NCBI RefSeq assembly: GCF_900091505.1
Contig: NZ_LT607409.1
Location: 3,286,001-3,350,000 of the forward strand
Direction of reading: 5' to 3'
Length of the DNA stretch: 64,000 bases
Source of the DNA: Micromonospora chokoriensis
GTDB lineage: Bacteria > Actinomycetota > Actinomycetes > Mycobacteriales > Micromonosporaceae
The notes below the pieces were generated by a model, which searched no databases, was not told where the DNA came from, and worked only from the letters and a program-made list of their open reading frames with translations. The position numbers and the translations under genes were made by a program. Below are positions 37,389 to 46,159 of this stretch, piece by piece (position 1 is the first letter of the stretch; every line of letters starts with the position of its first letter).

Positions 37389-39928
37389 CCCACTTCCTCA
37401 GGTGCCTCAGCCTCGGCAACGTGTCCGCCGTCGGCGAGGTGCTGAGCACGTTGGACGAGCCCGCCCGCCGGGCGCTCGGCGACGAGTTGACGGCCCATGT
37501 GCGCAGCCGGCGGGACACCTGGTGGGTGGACAAGGAGGCGACCGCCCTGGCGGTGGCCGCGGTGGGCACGTTGAGCACCGCCACGAAGGTGTCCGCCCTG
37601 CTCGGCCGGCGGTCGGTCCAGCTGGGTAACGCCGACCCGCAGCCGGTGATCGCGGCGGCCCGCCTGCGGGATGTGCCCTGGTTGGCCGAGGTGGCGTACC
37701 GGCTGGCCGAGCGGTTGCCCCGCGGTCGCTCGTGGGACGGTTGGCACTTCGTCGCCGGGCTGCTGCTGGCGGAGAAGGCACCGCCCCCCACCGGGGACGC
37801 GTTCGTCGCCGGCTGGGCGCACTCGCTGTGGATGGCACGGTTCGAGAGCCGGCCGCAGACCCTTGTCGAACGGCTCCGCGCCGACCCGTACCTGGACGTT
37901 CTGCTGCCCCGGCTGTTCGAAGTGGACGGGATCGGCACCGACCTGACGTTCACCGGCGCCGGGCAGGGGGTGCCCCCGGCGTTGGTGGCGCTGGCGACCG
38001 AGGGGCGACTCGACCGGTCCACGCTGCTCGACGGGGTGCTCGGCCGCCTGTTGCGCGGCGATCGGCCGGCCGCGCTGCGTCCGTTCCTCACCCTGCACGA
38101 CCTGCTGGCACCCGCGCCGGCCGAGGTGACGGCGCGGGCGAGCGCGTACCTGCGGTTGCTCGCCGACGCTCCGGGGCCGGTCGCCGGCCTGGCGCAGCGG
38201 GCGCTGCGCGAGGCGGGCAGCGACCCGGACCTCGAGTCGGTGCTGGACACCGCGCGGGTCGTGCTGGGTCGGCCGGAGAAGGCGCTGGTGCGGGCCCAGT
38301 TGTCCTGGTTGGACCGACTGGCCCGGCAGCACCCCGACCGGGCGGGCGACATCGCCGAGACCCTGGCGTCGGGTGCCGCCCAACCCTCCGCCGATCTACG
38401 GGACCGCGCGCTGGCCCTGGCGCAGCGACACGGGCACCGTCCGGCCGCCACCGTCACGGTGGCGGTGGCCGGCGACGAACTGCCGCCGCCGGTCCGCCCC
38501 GCGCTCGTGCCGCCCCCGATCACCGGGGTGGACGAGCTGGTGGAGGAGATCACCGGGCTGCTCGGTCGACAGTGGCCCGCGCTGACGCTGGAGCGGGTCC
38601 TCGACGGGCTGGTCCGACTGGCCACCCGCGAGCGGGACGGGCTGGCGGCGGCCCTACCGCCGGTGCTGCGGCGCGCGGAGATCCGCGCGCACAACGGCGG
38701 CGGAGCGGTGTTCAGCCCAAGAGCCCAGTTCAACGGTGTGCTGCTGGCCGTCGCCGCGCCGACGGAGGCTCACCGTCGGCGCGACCAGTGGGCCCGCATC
38801 CTCGGCCAGTCGGTGACCTGGAGGGACCGGCTCTTCCGACGCCGGTCGCCGGTCGCGCCGTCCAGGCAGCCTCCGCTCATGCAGCTCTACTGCGCCCGGC
38901 TCGCCGAGATCGGGCAGCGTCTGGACGGCGCGGACGACCCCGGGCTGCTGGCCGCCCCGACCCACACCACCGGGGCCGTCGACCCGGCGGCCCTCTACGA
39001 ACGGTTGGCCGCGCTCGGCGACCGGCCGGTCTGTCGGTGGGATCTCACCCAGGCCCTGCTGCGGCTGCCCGTCGGCGTGGACGACGCCCTGGCCACCCGC
39101 GCCGCGGCGCTCGGCACACCAGCCGGGGACGAGCTGGCCGGCTGGCTGCGCGGGGAAGCCCTGGCGGCGCCCGTGCAGGAGGTGGTCACCGTCGGCCGGC
39201 GCGAGCGCCGCCACGGGTTCGACCCCGGCCACGACCACCTGCCCGTGCGGCGTACCCTCGTCGCGACCAGCCCGCCGGAGGGCGTGGCGGACCCGATCGG
39301 CCTGCTCACCGTGCCGGCCCTTGCGATCGGGCAGGGGCCCGCCGACTGGAGTGACCTGTGGCCGGCGTTGCTGCCGGGGCATCGGGGTCTGGTCGCCGCG
39401 CGCCTGCTGCCCGGTGTCGCCAGCGCCGCGCAGGAGGACGCCGAGGGGCTCGGCGCGGTCCTGCCGCAACTCGCCGAGTGCACCGGCGTCGGCGGTCCGG
39501 CCGTCGACCTGGCCCTGGCGTACGGGCTGTGTGCCCGACACGAGGCGGACCGGGTCGCCGCCCTCGACGCTCTCCTGATGCTGGCCTCGGGCGGTGAGCT
39601 GGACGCCCCGGGCGTCGGAGGTCAGCTGGGCAGGCTGGCGGCGGACAACCAGGTGACGCTGACACGGGCGGTGACACCCCTGCGGGACGCGGTCGCGGCC
39701 GGTGCCCGGCTGAGTGTGTGGCGGCTCCTCGCCGCGGCGCTGCCGCCGTTGCTGGCCGGGTCGAGCGCACCGCGTGGCACGCCCGACCTGCTCGCCCTGG
39801 CCGCCGAGACGGCCGGCGCCACCGGCGTCCGCATCGAGGTGCCAGGGTTGGCGGACGTGGCCGCGCGCGGCGGCACGAGCCGGTTGGTGAAGGAGGCCCG
39901 TCGGCTGCACACCGCGTCGACCACCTGA
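37385..39928 (+). CDS. DUF6493-type large protein of unknown function
   Basis: An 847-residue soluble, Leu/Ala/Arg-rich, largely helical protein, reminiscent of HEAT-like repeats. It resembles the actinobacterial DUF6493 family, which commonly sits beside SWIM zinc-finger and MoxR/VWA genes; none is present here. Short conserved-looking blocks are SWDGWHFVAGLLLAEK and GFDPGHDHLPVRRTLVATSP. The start is GTG 37385, overlapping the stop of a short leader ORF. The role is unknown. Confidence 0.7.
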   Translation: MTHFLRCLSLGNVSAVGEVLSTLDEPARRALGDELTAHVRSRRDTWWVDKEATALAVAAVGTLSTATKVSALLGRRSVQLGNADPQPVIAAARLRDVPWLAEVAYRLAERLPRGRSWDGWHFVAGLLLAEKAPPPTGDAFVAGWAHSLWMARFESRPQTLVERLRADPYLDVLLPRLFEVDGIGTDLTFTGAGQGVPPALVALATEGRLDRSTLLDGVLGRLLRGDRPAALRPFLTLHDLLAPAPAEVTARASAYLRLLADAPGPVAGLAQRALREAGSDPDLESVLDTARVVLGRPEKALVRAQLSWLDRLARQHPDRAGDIAETLASGAAQPSADLRDRALALAQRHGHRPAATVTVAVAGDELPPPVRPALVPPPITGVDELVEEITGLLGRQWPALTLERVLDGLVRLATRERDGLAAALPPVLRRAEIRAHNGGGAVFSPRAQFNGVLLAVAAPTEAHRRRDQWARILGQSVTWRDRLFRRRSPVAPSRQPPLMQLYCARLAEIGQRLDGADDPGLLAAPTHTTGAVDPAALYERLAALGDRPVCRWDLTQALLRLPVGVDDALATRAAALGTPAGDELAGWLRGEALAAPVQEVVTVGRRERRHGFDPGHDHLPVRRTLVATSPPEGVADPIGLLTVPALAIGQGPADWSDLWPALLPGHRGLVAARLLPGVASAAQEDAEGLGAVLPQLAECTGVGGPAVDLALAYGLCARHEADRVAALDALLMLASGGELDAPGVGGQLGRLAADNQVTLTRAVTPLRDAVAAGARLSVWRLLAAALPPLLAGSSAPRGTPDLLALAAETAGATGVRIEVPGLADVAARGGTSRLVKEARRLHTASTT

Positions 39929-39941
39929 CCGGCCGGGTTCG

Positions 39942-40622
39942 TCAGGTCGTCGGGGGCGTGCGGCGGTCCGGCAGGTCCGTCGCCATCCGCAACTCGGCGA
40001 ACGCCAGCCCCAGCGTGACCGCTGTGAAGTGCGCGTTCAGGCCGCTCGGGTTCGGCAACACCCAGAGTCGGGCGTCGGCCAGCGTCTCCGCCTGCGGTCC
40101 GAACGTGGCCTTCGGCCGTTGAAAACCGATCCGGTACGCGGTCACTCCCACCACCGCCACCCAGCGCGGCCGGTGGCGGGCCACCTTGCCGGTCAGGATC
40201 GCCGCGCCGTCGAGCAGTTCCTCGGTGCTCAACTCGTCGGCGCGGGCGCTGGCGCGGGCGGCCATGTTGGTGATGCCGAGCCCGAGGGCGGGCAGCTCGT
40301 CCTGGTCGCTCGGGTGCAGCAGCCGGGGGGTGAGCCCGCCCGCGTGCAGCGCCGGCCAGAACCGGTTGCCGGGTCGGGCGAAGTGCCAACCGGTGGCGGC
40401 CGACCAGAGGCCGGGGTTGATGCCGACGAAGAGCACCTCCAGGCCCGGCGCGAGGACGTCGGGGATGGTCCGGTCCGCGGCGGCGGCCAGCTCCGCCCGG
40501 GTGGGCCGTGGGTGCCGGACGGCCGATGGGAGGCCCGGGTCGGGCGTCACCGCGCCGTCACCGTCGACCGACCGGGCCGGCTTGCGCGGTGCACCGGCCC
40601 GCGCGGGCCGGCCCGGCGTCAC
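39942..40622 (-). CDS. mug: G/U mismatch-specific uracil-DNA glycosylase (Mug)
   Basis: A 226-residue enzyme removing uracil or ethenocytosine opposite guanine. The catalytic motif VLFVGINPGLWSA and the C-terminal LPNPSGLNAHF are Mug hallmarks; the first ~45 residues are a basic, disordered extension. The GTG start overlaps the SDR stop (GTGA), so it is the last gene of a five-gene minus-strand operon. Confidence 0.9.
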   Translation of the reverse strand: MTPGRPARAGAPRKPARSVDGDGAVTPDPGLPSAVRHPRPTRAELAAAADRTIPDVLAPGLEVLFVGINPGLWSAATGWHFARPGNRFWPALHAGGLTPRLLHPSDQDELPALGLGITNMAARASARADELSTEELLDGAAILTGKVARHRPRWVAVVGVTAYRIGFQRPKATFGPQAETLADARLWVLPNPSGLNAHFTAVTLGLAFAELRMATDLPDRRTPPTT

Positions 40623-41380
40623 AGCCCGCGCAGCGCGCCGCCGTCGACCGGCACGGTGATCCCGGTGAGGTAGCTCGCGGCGGGGGAGAGCACGAACGCG
40701 GCCACCCGACCGAACTCGGCCGGGTCACCGAGGCGGCGCAGCGGGATGCCGGCCTCGGCGTCGGCGCGGGCCCGCTCCGGGTCGCCGGTGGCGGCGAACA
40801 GCTCCCGGTTGCGGTCGGTCAGGATCCGGCCGGGCAGCAGCCCGACCACGCGGACTCCGCGCGGGCCGTAGTCGTCGGCGATGTCCTTGGCCGCACCGAC
40901 CAGGCCGGGCCGCAGACCGTTGGAGATGCCGAGGCCGGGCACCGGGCCACGGGCCGAGGTGGAGAGCACCAACCCGATGGCGCCGCCCTCGGGCAGCGCG
41001 GCGGCGACCGTGCGGACCGCGCGGATGGTGCCCAGGAAGACCGTCTCGAAGGAGAGCCGCCACTGCTCGTCGGTGATCGCCGCGGCGTTGCCCGCCGGCG
41101 GGCCGCCGACCGAGATCAACGCGCCGTCGAGTCGACCGAAGTGCTCCCGGGCCGCCGCGACGAGCTGCTCCGGGGTTTCCGGGTCGGTCAGGTCGGCGGT
41201 CAACCCCACGGCATGCTCCGGGCCGCCGAGCTGCTGGGCGGCGGCGGCCACGGCCTCCGGGTCACGGGCCGAGAGGATCACCCGCGCCCCGTCGGCGACC
41301 AGGCACTGCGCGGTCGCGAAGCCCAGGCCGCGGGAGGCGCCGGTGAGGACGTACACGTGGTCGGTCAGCCCTAGATCCAT
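40619..41380 (-). CDS. SDR family protein lacking the usual Tyr-x-x-x-Lys
   Basis: A 253-residue Rossmann protein with TGASRGLGFATA (cofactor loop), a late PVDGGALRGL end and a serine in LVLSTSARG. Where the catalytic YxxxK is expected it reads ISNGLRPGLVGAAK, so the tyrosine is replaced by asparagine. An SDR subgroup has this change; activity may be altered. It overlaps the preceding gene by 10 bases and is part of the MNIO operon. Confidence 0.87.
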   Translation of the reverse strand: MDLGLTDHVYVLTGASRGLGFATAQCLVADGARVILSARDPEAVAAAAQQLGGPEHAVGLTADLTDPETPEQLVAAAREHFGRLDGALISVGGPPAGNAAAITDEQWRLSFETVFLGTIRAVRTVAAALPEGGAIGLVLSTSARGPVPGLGISNGLRPGLVGAAKDIADDYGPRGVRVVGLLPGRILTDRNRELFAATGDPERARADAEAGIPLRRLGDPAEFGRVAAFVLSPAASYLTGITVPVDGGALRGL

Positions 41381-41913
41381 ACGCCCGATCCTGCCGTATC
41401 CGGCACGTCGTCGCCACCAACGGTGGCCGTCGTCGATGGGCGCGGGGCGGGGCGCAGCAGGCGTACCCGACCGGCGATCTGCACCGCCACGGCCCCGCCG
41501 GCGCGGCCCACCGCCGGCATCCGGCGCGGACGTGGCGTCCGCCGTCCGTCGTAGCGCAGGTGTGCCTCCCGCAGGGCCAGCTCCTCGGCGGCCGACGGGG
41601 GGAGCGCGTGCTGGTCACGCAGCGCGCGGGCCAGGTCCCAACCGTCGCGCAGAGACCCGGCGGTGGGTCGCCGGGCGGCCCAGTCGGCGAACGTTCTCGA
41701 CCATCCGACGCCGAGGCCGGCGGCGAGGAGCGGCCAGTGCCGGGCCACGTCGCCGGCCCGCTTGCGCAGCAGGGCGGCCCGGGTGGCGGCCAGCGGTCCC
41801 GGGGCGAAGCCCGCCGGCGCAGGACCCCCGGCGACGAGCGCCGCGACCAGTTCGGCCTGCCGTTCGGCCAGCCCCGCCCGGGGTGTCGACCGGCTGTCGC
41901 CCGCGTCGGTCAT
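41371..41913 (-). CDS. Putative partner protein of the MNIO enzyme
   Basis: A 180-residue protein. The first ~110 residues are helical (AERQAELVAALVAGG, LLRKRAGDVARHWPLLAAG, FADWAARRP, LRDGWDLARALRDQ) and look like the DUF2063/MbnC-like partners that bind substrate peptides for MNIO enzymes; this resemblance is weak and was judged by eye. The C-terminal part is basic and Pro-rich. The ATG overlaps the MNIO stop (ATGA), which supports a stoichiometric partnership. Confidence 0.6.
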   Translation of the reverse strand: MTDAGDSRSTPRAGLAERQAELVAALVAGGPAPAGFAPGPLAATRAALLRKRAGDVARHWPLLAAGLGVGWSRTFADWAARRPTAGSLRDGWDLARALRDQHALPPSAAEELALREAHLRYDGRRTPRPRRMPAVGRAGGAVAVQIAGRVRLLRPAPRPSTTATVGGDDVPDTAGSGVWI

Positions 41914-42728
41914 GTCACGGCCGGGAAGCCGGCGGTGGTGGCCAGGGCGTCCAGTTCGGCGCGCAGGGCGGCGGCCGGCGGGTAGTGGCCGTCCCGTTCC
42001 AGCAGCAGCGCCGGTGGTCGCTGTCGGGCGCAGAGCGCGCCCACCAGCTCCAGCACCGCCGCCGGCACCGGGTCGGTGTGGGTGTCGTGGTAGAAGCCGC
42101 CGTGCTCCGCGCCGCCGGCCACGTGGGCGTACGCGACGCGTTCCAGCGGCAGCCGGTCCAGCAACGCGAGCGGATCGGTGCCCCGGTTGCGGGCGTTGGC
42201 ATGCACGTTGGCGACGTCCAGCAGCAACAGCGCGCCGGTCCGGTCGAGGATCTCGGTGAGGAAGTCCGCCTCGTCCAACTCGTCGTCGGGCCAGTCGACG
42301 AGCGCGGCGATCGGTTCCAGCGCAAGCGGCACCGGCAGCTCGGCCTGCGCCCGCGCCACGTTGGCGCAGACCGCGTCGACCGCCTCCCGGCTGCGGGGCA
42401 GCGGCAGCAGGTGCCCGGCTTCCAGGCCGCAGGCCCGGACGAACGCGATGTGTTCGCTGACCAGCGGGGCGTCGACACGATGCGCCACCGCGGCCAGGTG
42501 CGCGACCCGGGTCGGGTCGACCGGTTCGGCGCCGCCGAGCGAGAGCCGCACCCCATGGGGTACGACAGTCACCGCGCGTTCCCGCAGCTGTGCCAGGCCC
42601 GGCGGAAGCGGCCCGGACGCGGGCACCGCCTCGGCCACCACCTCGACGAACCGCAACCCGGGCAGCTCGGCCACGAAACCGGCGATCTCCGGACGCCAGC
42701 CGATGCCGACACCGGACGGGCCGGTCAT
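41910..42728 (-). CDS. DUF692 / MNIO-family iron oxidase
   Basis: A 272-residue TIM-barrel enzyme of the multinuclear non-haem iron oxidase family, which includes MbnB and TglH and modifies cysteine or backbone atoms of ribosomal peptides. Expected metal ligands can be seen: H58 (VVPHGVRL), H93 (SEHIAFV), E138 (LEPIA), D171 and H176 (LLDVANVHANA), H202 (YAHVAG), D215 and H217 (HDTHTD), E244 (LLERDG). ATG 42728 overlaps the upstream stop by ATGA, and the downstream gene overlaps likewise. Confidence 0.88.
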   Translation of the reverse strand: MTGPSGVGIGWRPEIAGFVAELPGLRFVEVVAEAVPASGPLPPGLAQLRERAVTVVPHGVRLSLGGAEPVDPTRVAHLAAVAHRVDAPLVSEHIAFVRACGLEAGHLLPLPRSREAVDAVCANVARAQAELPVPLALEPIAALVDWPDDELDEADFLTEILDRTGALLLLDVANVHANARNRGTDPLALLDRLPLERVAYAHVAGGAEHGGFYHDTHTDPVPAAVLELVGALCARQRPPALLLERDGHYPPAAALRAELDALATTAGFPAVT

Positions 42729-43648
42729 CCGCCGCACCCCCCGCCGCCGCATCCGCCGCCTCCACCGCAGGAGCTGCCGCCGTCCGAGCCGGAGCTGTCA
42801 CCGCCACCCGACGACCCGTCGCCGCCTCCGCTCCAGCCACTGCCGGAGGCGGCCTGGCGCTGGATCTCGGCCTGCTCGGCGAAGCCCGGGTCGAGTGCCC
42901 AGAGCGAGGCGGTGCCGTACAGGGCCACGCCCATCGCCGCGCCGGCCGCTCCGTAGGTGGCGTAGGCCGGCGCCGAGGCCGGGGCGAGGTGGGTGTGCTC
43001 GCGGCGCACGCCGCGCAGCGCGGCCCGGCCGGCCCGGGTGAGCGCGGGTGCCCGGCGCAGCACCAGCGTGACGATCAGGAGGGTCACCAGGGTCAGCAGC
43101 AGGTAACCGACCGGGCGGCCGCCGAACAGGCCGGAGGCCAACCGGAGCACACCGAGGCCCAGCAGGCCGATCAGGAGTGTGGTCCAGAAGCGGGCACGGG
43201 CGCGCTGCGCGTCGTCGGTCAGCAGGCCGCGTTGCTCCAGGCCGTTGCGGATCTGGTTCACGGCGACGCGTACGCGCTCGTCCTTCGGCAGGTCCCCGAC
43301 GCGGGCGTGCTGGTGCGCGGCCCAGTGGATGGCCTGGTCCAGTGGGGTGAGCCCGGTCGGTGCGGCACCGACGGTGGTCAGTCGGCGGTCCGGGCGTACG
43401 CCGATCGCACCGCTGGCGCGCAGACCGCCGAGCGCGGCGTGGACGGCGAGTCGGGGTCCACCGTTGAGGTACGCGACCTGCTGCGGCCCGAGTGGGTCGG
43501 CGGTCATGGCGGTGGTCGAACCGGCCGCCAGACGGATCCGGTGGTACACCGCCACGATCACCACCACGGCGGTCGCCACCAGGTAGAACCGGAGGAAGGT
43601 CGGGCCGGAGATGCCCCAGGTGTCACCGGACGCGGCGTACACGATCAT
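42725..43648 (-). CDS. TIGR04222-type membrane protein with Gly/Ser/Cys tail
   Basis: A 307-residue protein. An N-terminal helix (about 19-35) and two further hydrophobic helices (about 155-195) anchor it. The domain between (PLGPQQVAYLNGGPRLAVHA, LTPLDQAIHWA) matches the TIGR04222 region. The last ~40 residues are Gly/Ser/Asp low complexity ending with C294, C300 and C305 separated by four to five glycines. The tail looks like a substrate for the MNIO encoded next, with which it shares an ATGA overlap. AGGAG lies six bases before the ATG. Confidence 0.82.
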   Translation of the reverse strand: MIVYAASGDTWGISGPTFLRFYLVATAVVVIVAVYHRIRLAAGSTTAMTADPLGPQQVAYLNGGPRLAVHAALGGLRASGAIGVRPDRRLTTVGAAPTGLTPLDQAIHWAAHQHARVGDLPKDERVRVAVNQIRNGLEQRGLLTDDAQRARARFWTTLLIGLLGLGVLRLASGLFGGRPVGYLLLTLVTLLIVTLVLRRAPALTRAGRAALRGVRREHTHLAPASAPAYATYGAAGAAMGVALYGTASLWALDPGFAEQAEIQRQAASGSGWSGGGDGSSGGGDSSGSDGGSSCGGGGGCGGGGCGG

Positions 43649-43729
43649 CGACTGCTCCTGTCACCGGAGGGATCCGCGGCCCCATTGTGGAGCAGCCCCG
43701 CCACGGCCGACAGACCGCTGTCCGCGCGC

Positions 43730-44302
43730 TCAGTGGCGGCGGACCGCCTCCTCGACGAGGTCGAGCACCGGGCCCAGGTCACCGGCCGGTCGCCCCATGG
43801 CCAGGTGCAGCACCAGGCCGTCGTAGGCCAGCTCCAGGAACTGGGCCAGCACGTCGATCGGGACGTCCTCGCGTAGCACCCCGGCGTCGCGCTGGCGGGC
43901 CAGCCGGTCGCGGGTCGCCTCGGCGATCGCGGCGGACCGCTCCGCCCAGCGCTTGGCGAACGCCGGGTCGGTGCGCAGGCGGCGGGAGACCTCCAGTTGG
44001 CTGCCCAGCCAGCCGGTGGTGTCCGGGGAGACGGCGCGGGCGAGCAGGTCACGCATCACCTGCACCAGACCGTTGCGGGCCACCGTCTCGACCATGGCCG
44101 CGGCGTCGTCCTCGGCGACGGCCAGGAAGAGCGAGTCCTTGTCCCGGAAGTGGTGGAAGATGGCGCCACGGGACAGGCCGGTGGCCTCCTCGAGGCGGCG
44201 GACGGTCGCCCCCTCGTAGCCGAGCCGGGCGAAACACGCCCGGGCCGCGGCGAGGATCTCCTGCCGGCGCGCATCGAGCTGGTCCTGACTTACTCTGGGC
44301 AC
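43730..44302 (-). CDS. acnR: TetR-family aconitase repressor AcnR
   Basis: A 190-residue TetR protein. The N-terminal HTH (ILAAARACFARLGYEG, RLEEATGLSRGAIFHHFRDK) is very close to corynebacterial AcnR, which represses aconitase. In Corynebacterium acnR sits next to acn; here acnA is 10 kb away, but both promoters carry the same operator. GTG 44302 is chosen to give the family start PRVSQDQLDARR. It is divergent from a nitrilase-family gene. Confidence 0.88.
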   Translation of the reverse strand: MPRVSQDQLDARRQEILAAARACFARLGYEGATVRRLEEATGLSRGAIFHHFRDKDSLFLAVAEDDAAAMVETVARNGLVQVMRDLLARAVSPDTTGWLGSQLEVSRRLRTDPAFAKRWAERSAAIAEATRDRLARQRDAGVLREDVPIDVLAQFLELAYDGLVLHLAMGRPAGDLGPVLDLVEEAVRRH

Positions 44303-44337
44303 GCGTCGATCGTTGCAGGTCACCCCGGGTCACGCAA

Positions 44338-44366
44338 ACCGTACGTACGGCTTGGGAGTGTCCCAA
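44338..44366 (-). promoter_or_regulatory. acnR promoter with 12-bp operator
   Basis: On the minus strand TTGGGA (44366-44361), 17 bases, TACGGT (44343-44338). The perfect palindrome CCGTACGTACGG (44339-44350) covers the -10 box and spacer. The same arrangement is found at acnA (57531-57559). The palindrome also lies at the -35 position of the divergent gene at 44380. Confidence 0.75.
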
Positions 44367-44379
44367 CTACCATCGCCCG

Positions 44380-45240
44380 GTGACCTCGCCGCAGACCGTC
44401 CCCGCCGCGCCGCTGACCGTGGCCACCATCCAGGCCACACCCGTGCCGGGAGATGTCGCCGGCAACGCGCTCCTCGCCGCCGACCTCGTCCGCCAGGCCG
44501 CGCAGCGGGACGCCCGGGTGGCGGTCCTGCCCGAGCTGTTCCTCTGCGCGTACCACCCGCCGACCCTGGCCGCCGACCCGGCCGGCACGGACGTCGCGGC
44601 CGATCCGGCCGGAGTGGTCGCGGATCCCCGGCTCGACCCGCTGCGCGACGCGGCGCGCGACGTCGGCGTCACCGTCGTCGTCGGTGCCGCCGTCCGGCAC
44701 CCGGACGGTCGGCGGACCATCGCCGCGCTGGTGGTCGACCGGGCCGGCGAGGTCCGGGTGGGGTACGACAAGCAGCAGCTGTGGGGTGACGAACGCGAGC
44801 TGTTCAACGCCGGTGGTCGGGGTGCCACGCTGCTCGTCGACGGCTGGCGGCTCGGGCTCGGCATCTGCTACGACGGCTGTTTCCCCGAGCACGGGCGGGC
44901 CGCCGCCCTCGACGGCGCACACGGTTACCTGTGCCCCAGCGGATACCTGGCCGGCTCCGAGCACCGCCGGGACCTCTACTACGCCGCGCGCGCCCTGGAC
45001 AACACGATGTTCGTGGTCTTCGCCAACGCCGTCGGCGGCGACGACCCGTGGCGTTTCAACGGCGGCGCGGCCGTCTACGACCCGGAAGGGCGGGTGCTGG
45101 CGCGGGGCGCCGACGAGGGCACGACGGTGCTCGTGGCGACGCTGGATCCCGCCGTGCTCGCGGCCACCCGGACGGCCCATTCGATGCTCGCCGATCGACT
45201 GCCGGACCAGGGCGGGGCCCGGGTGTCGATGTCCGGCTGA
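44380..45240 (+). CDS. Nitrilase-superfamily carbon-nitrogen hydrolase
   Basis: A 286-residue amidohydrolase. The catalytic triad is visible: Glu in VLPELFLCAY, Lys in GYDKQQLWGDE and Cys in GLGICYDGCFPE. It probably cleaves an amide such as an omega-amide or carbamoyl group; the substrate is unknown. The start is GTG 44380, six bases after TACCAT (44368-44373), a leaderless layout. It shares its upstream DNA with acnR and may be under AcnR control. Confidence 0.88.
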   Translation: MTSPQTVPAAPLTVATIQATPVPGDVAGNALLAADLVRQAAQRDARVAVLPELFLCAYHPPTLAADPAGTDVAADPAGVVADPRLDPLRDAARDVGVTVVVGAAVRHPDGRRTIAALVVDRAGEVRVGYDKQQLWGDERELFNAGGRGATLLVDGWRLGLGICYDGCFPEHGRAAALDGAHGYLCPSGYLAGSEHRRDLYYAARALDNTMFVVFANAVGGDDPWRFNGGAAVYDPEGRVLARGADEGTTVLVATLDPAVLAATRTAHSMLADRLPDQGGARVSMSG

Positions 45241-45305
45241 GCACGTGGTGAGGTCGAAACCCGCCGGCTCTGTTGGCGGACACGTCGGTCCCGTAGGGTG
45301 CCCGA

Positions 45306-45950
45306 GTGCCACTGCTCCTGCTGGACCTGGACAACACCCTGCTGGATCGGGCCGGGCCGTTCCGCCGCTGGGGTGAGCGCTTCCTGGACGGCATCGGCGC
45401 GCCCCACACGGACATCGACTGGCTGGTCTCGATCGACGCCGACGGTCTGACCGACCGCTGGGATCTCGCCGACGCCATCCGGGACCGCTACGAGCTGCGC
45501 ATCCCCTCGATCGACCTGGTGGAGGAGCTGCACGACGGGGTGGTGGCGCAGACCCGGCTCGATCCGCTGACCGCCTGCGCGCTGCGCATCGCCGACGACG
45601 CCGGCTGGGTGCCGGTGGTGGTCTGCAACGGCACGGTACGCGTCGAGGACGCCAAGATCCGTCAGACCGGCCTGGACCGGTACGTCGCGGACTGGGTGAT
45701 CTCCGAGGAGGCCGGGGTCAGCAAGCCCAATCCGAGGATCTTCGCGCTCGCCGCCCAACGGGTCCGGATGCCGCTGCGCGGCGCCTGGGTGGTCGGCGAC
45801 AGCCCGGAGGCGGACATCGGCGGCGCCGCTGCCGTCGGGCTGCCCAGCATCTGGCTGCACCGGGGGCGGACCTGGTCGGACGTCCGGTTCGCGCCGAGCC
45901 ACACCGTGGACGGGCTGATCGCCGCAGTGGCCATCGTTCTCGCCCGCTGA
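45306..45950 (+). CDS. HAD-superfamily hydrolase
   Basis: A 214-residue phosphatase-like protein. Motif I is LLLDLDNTLLD, motif II is the threonine in VCNGT, motif III the lysine in GVSKPNPRIF and motif IV VVGDSPEADIGGA. Small-molecule phosphate esters are the usual substrates. GTG 45306 lies six bases after TAGGGT (45294-45299), suggesting a leaderless transcript. Confidence 0.88.
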   Translation: MPLLLLDLDNTLLDRAGPFRRWGERFLDGIGAPHTDIDWLVSIDADGLTDRWDLADAIRDRYELRIPSIDLVEELHDGVVAQTRLDPLTACALRIADDAGWVPVVVCNGTVRVEDAKIRQTGLDRYVADWVISEEAGVSKPNPRIFALAAQRVRMPLRGAWVVGDSPEADIGGAAAVGLPSIWLHRGRTWSDVRFAPSHTVDGLIAAVAIVLAR

Positions 45951-46159
45951 GGCAATCCTCCCCGTGGGGGCGGTCGCGGCGCACCGGCGCGCGTCGGCGG
46001 TAATTCGGTTGACCGGGTGTCGCGTCGGCGGCGAGCATGGTCCCACGCATCGTGCGTCCCGGGCGAGGGCCCGGTCGAGGAGAGGAGGTCGGTCATGGCC
46101 GTCTTCGCAGGTCGCTTCCAGCCGCCTATCTCAGCCTCGACCAAGGGAACCTCACCACA

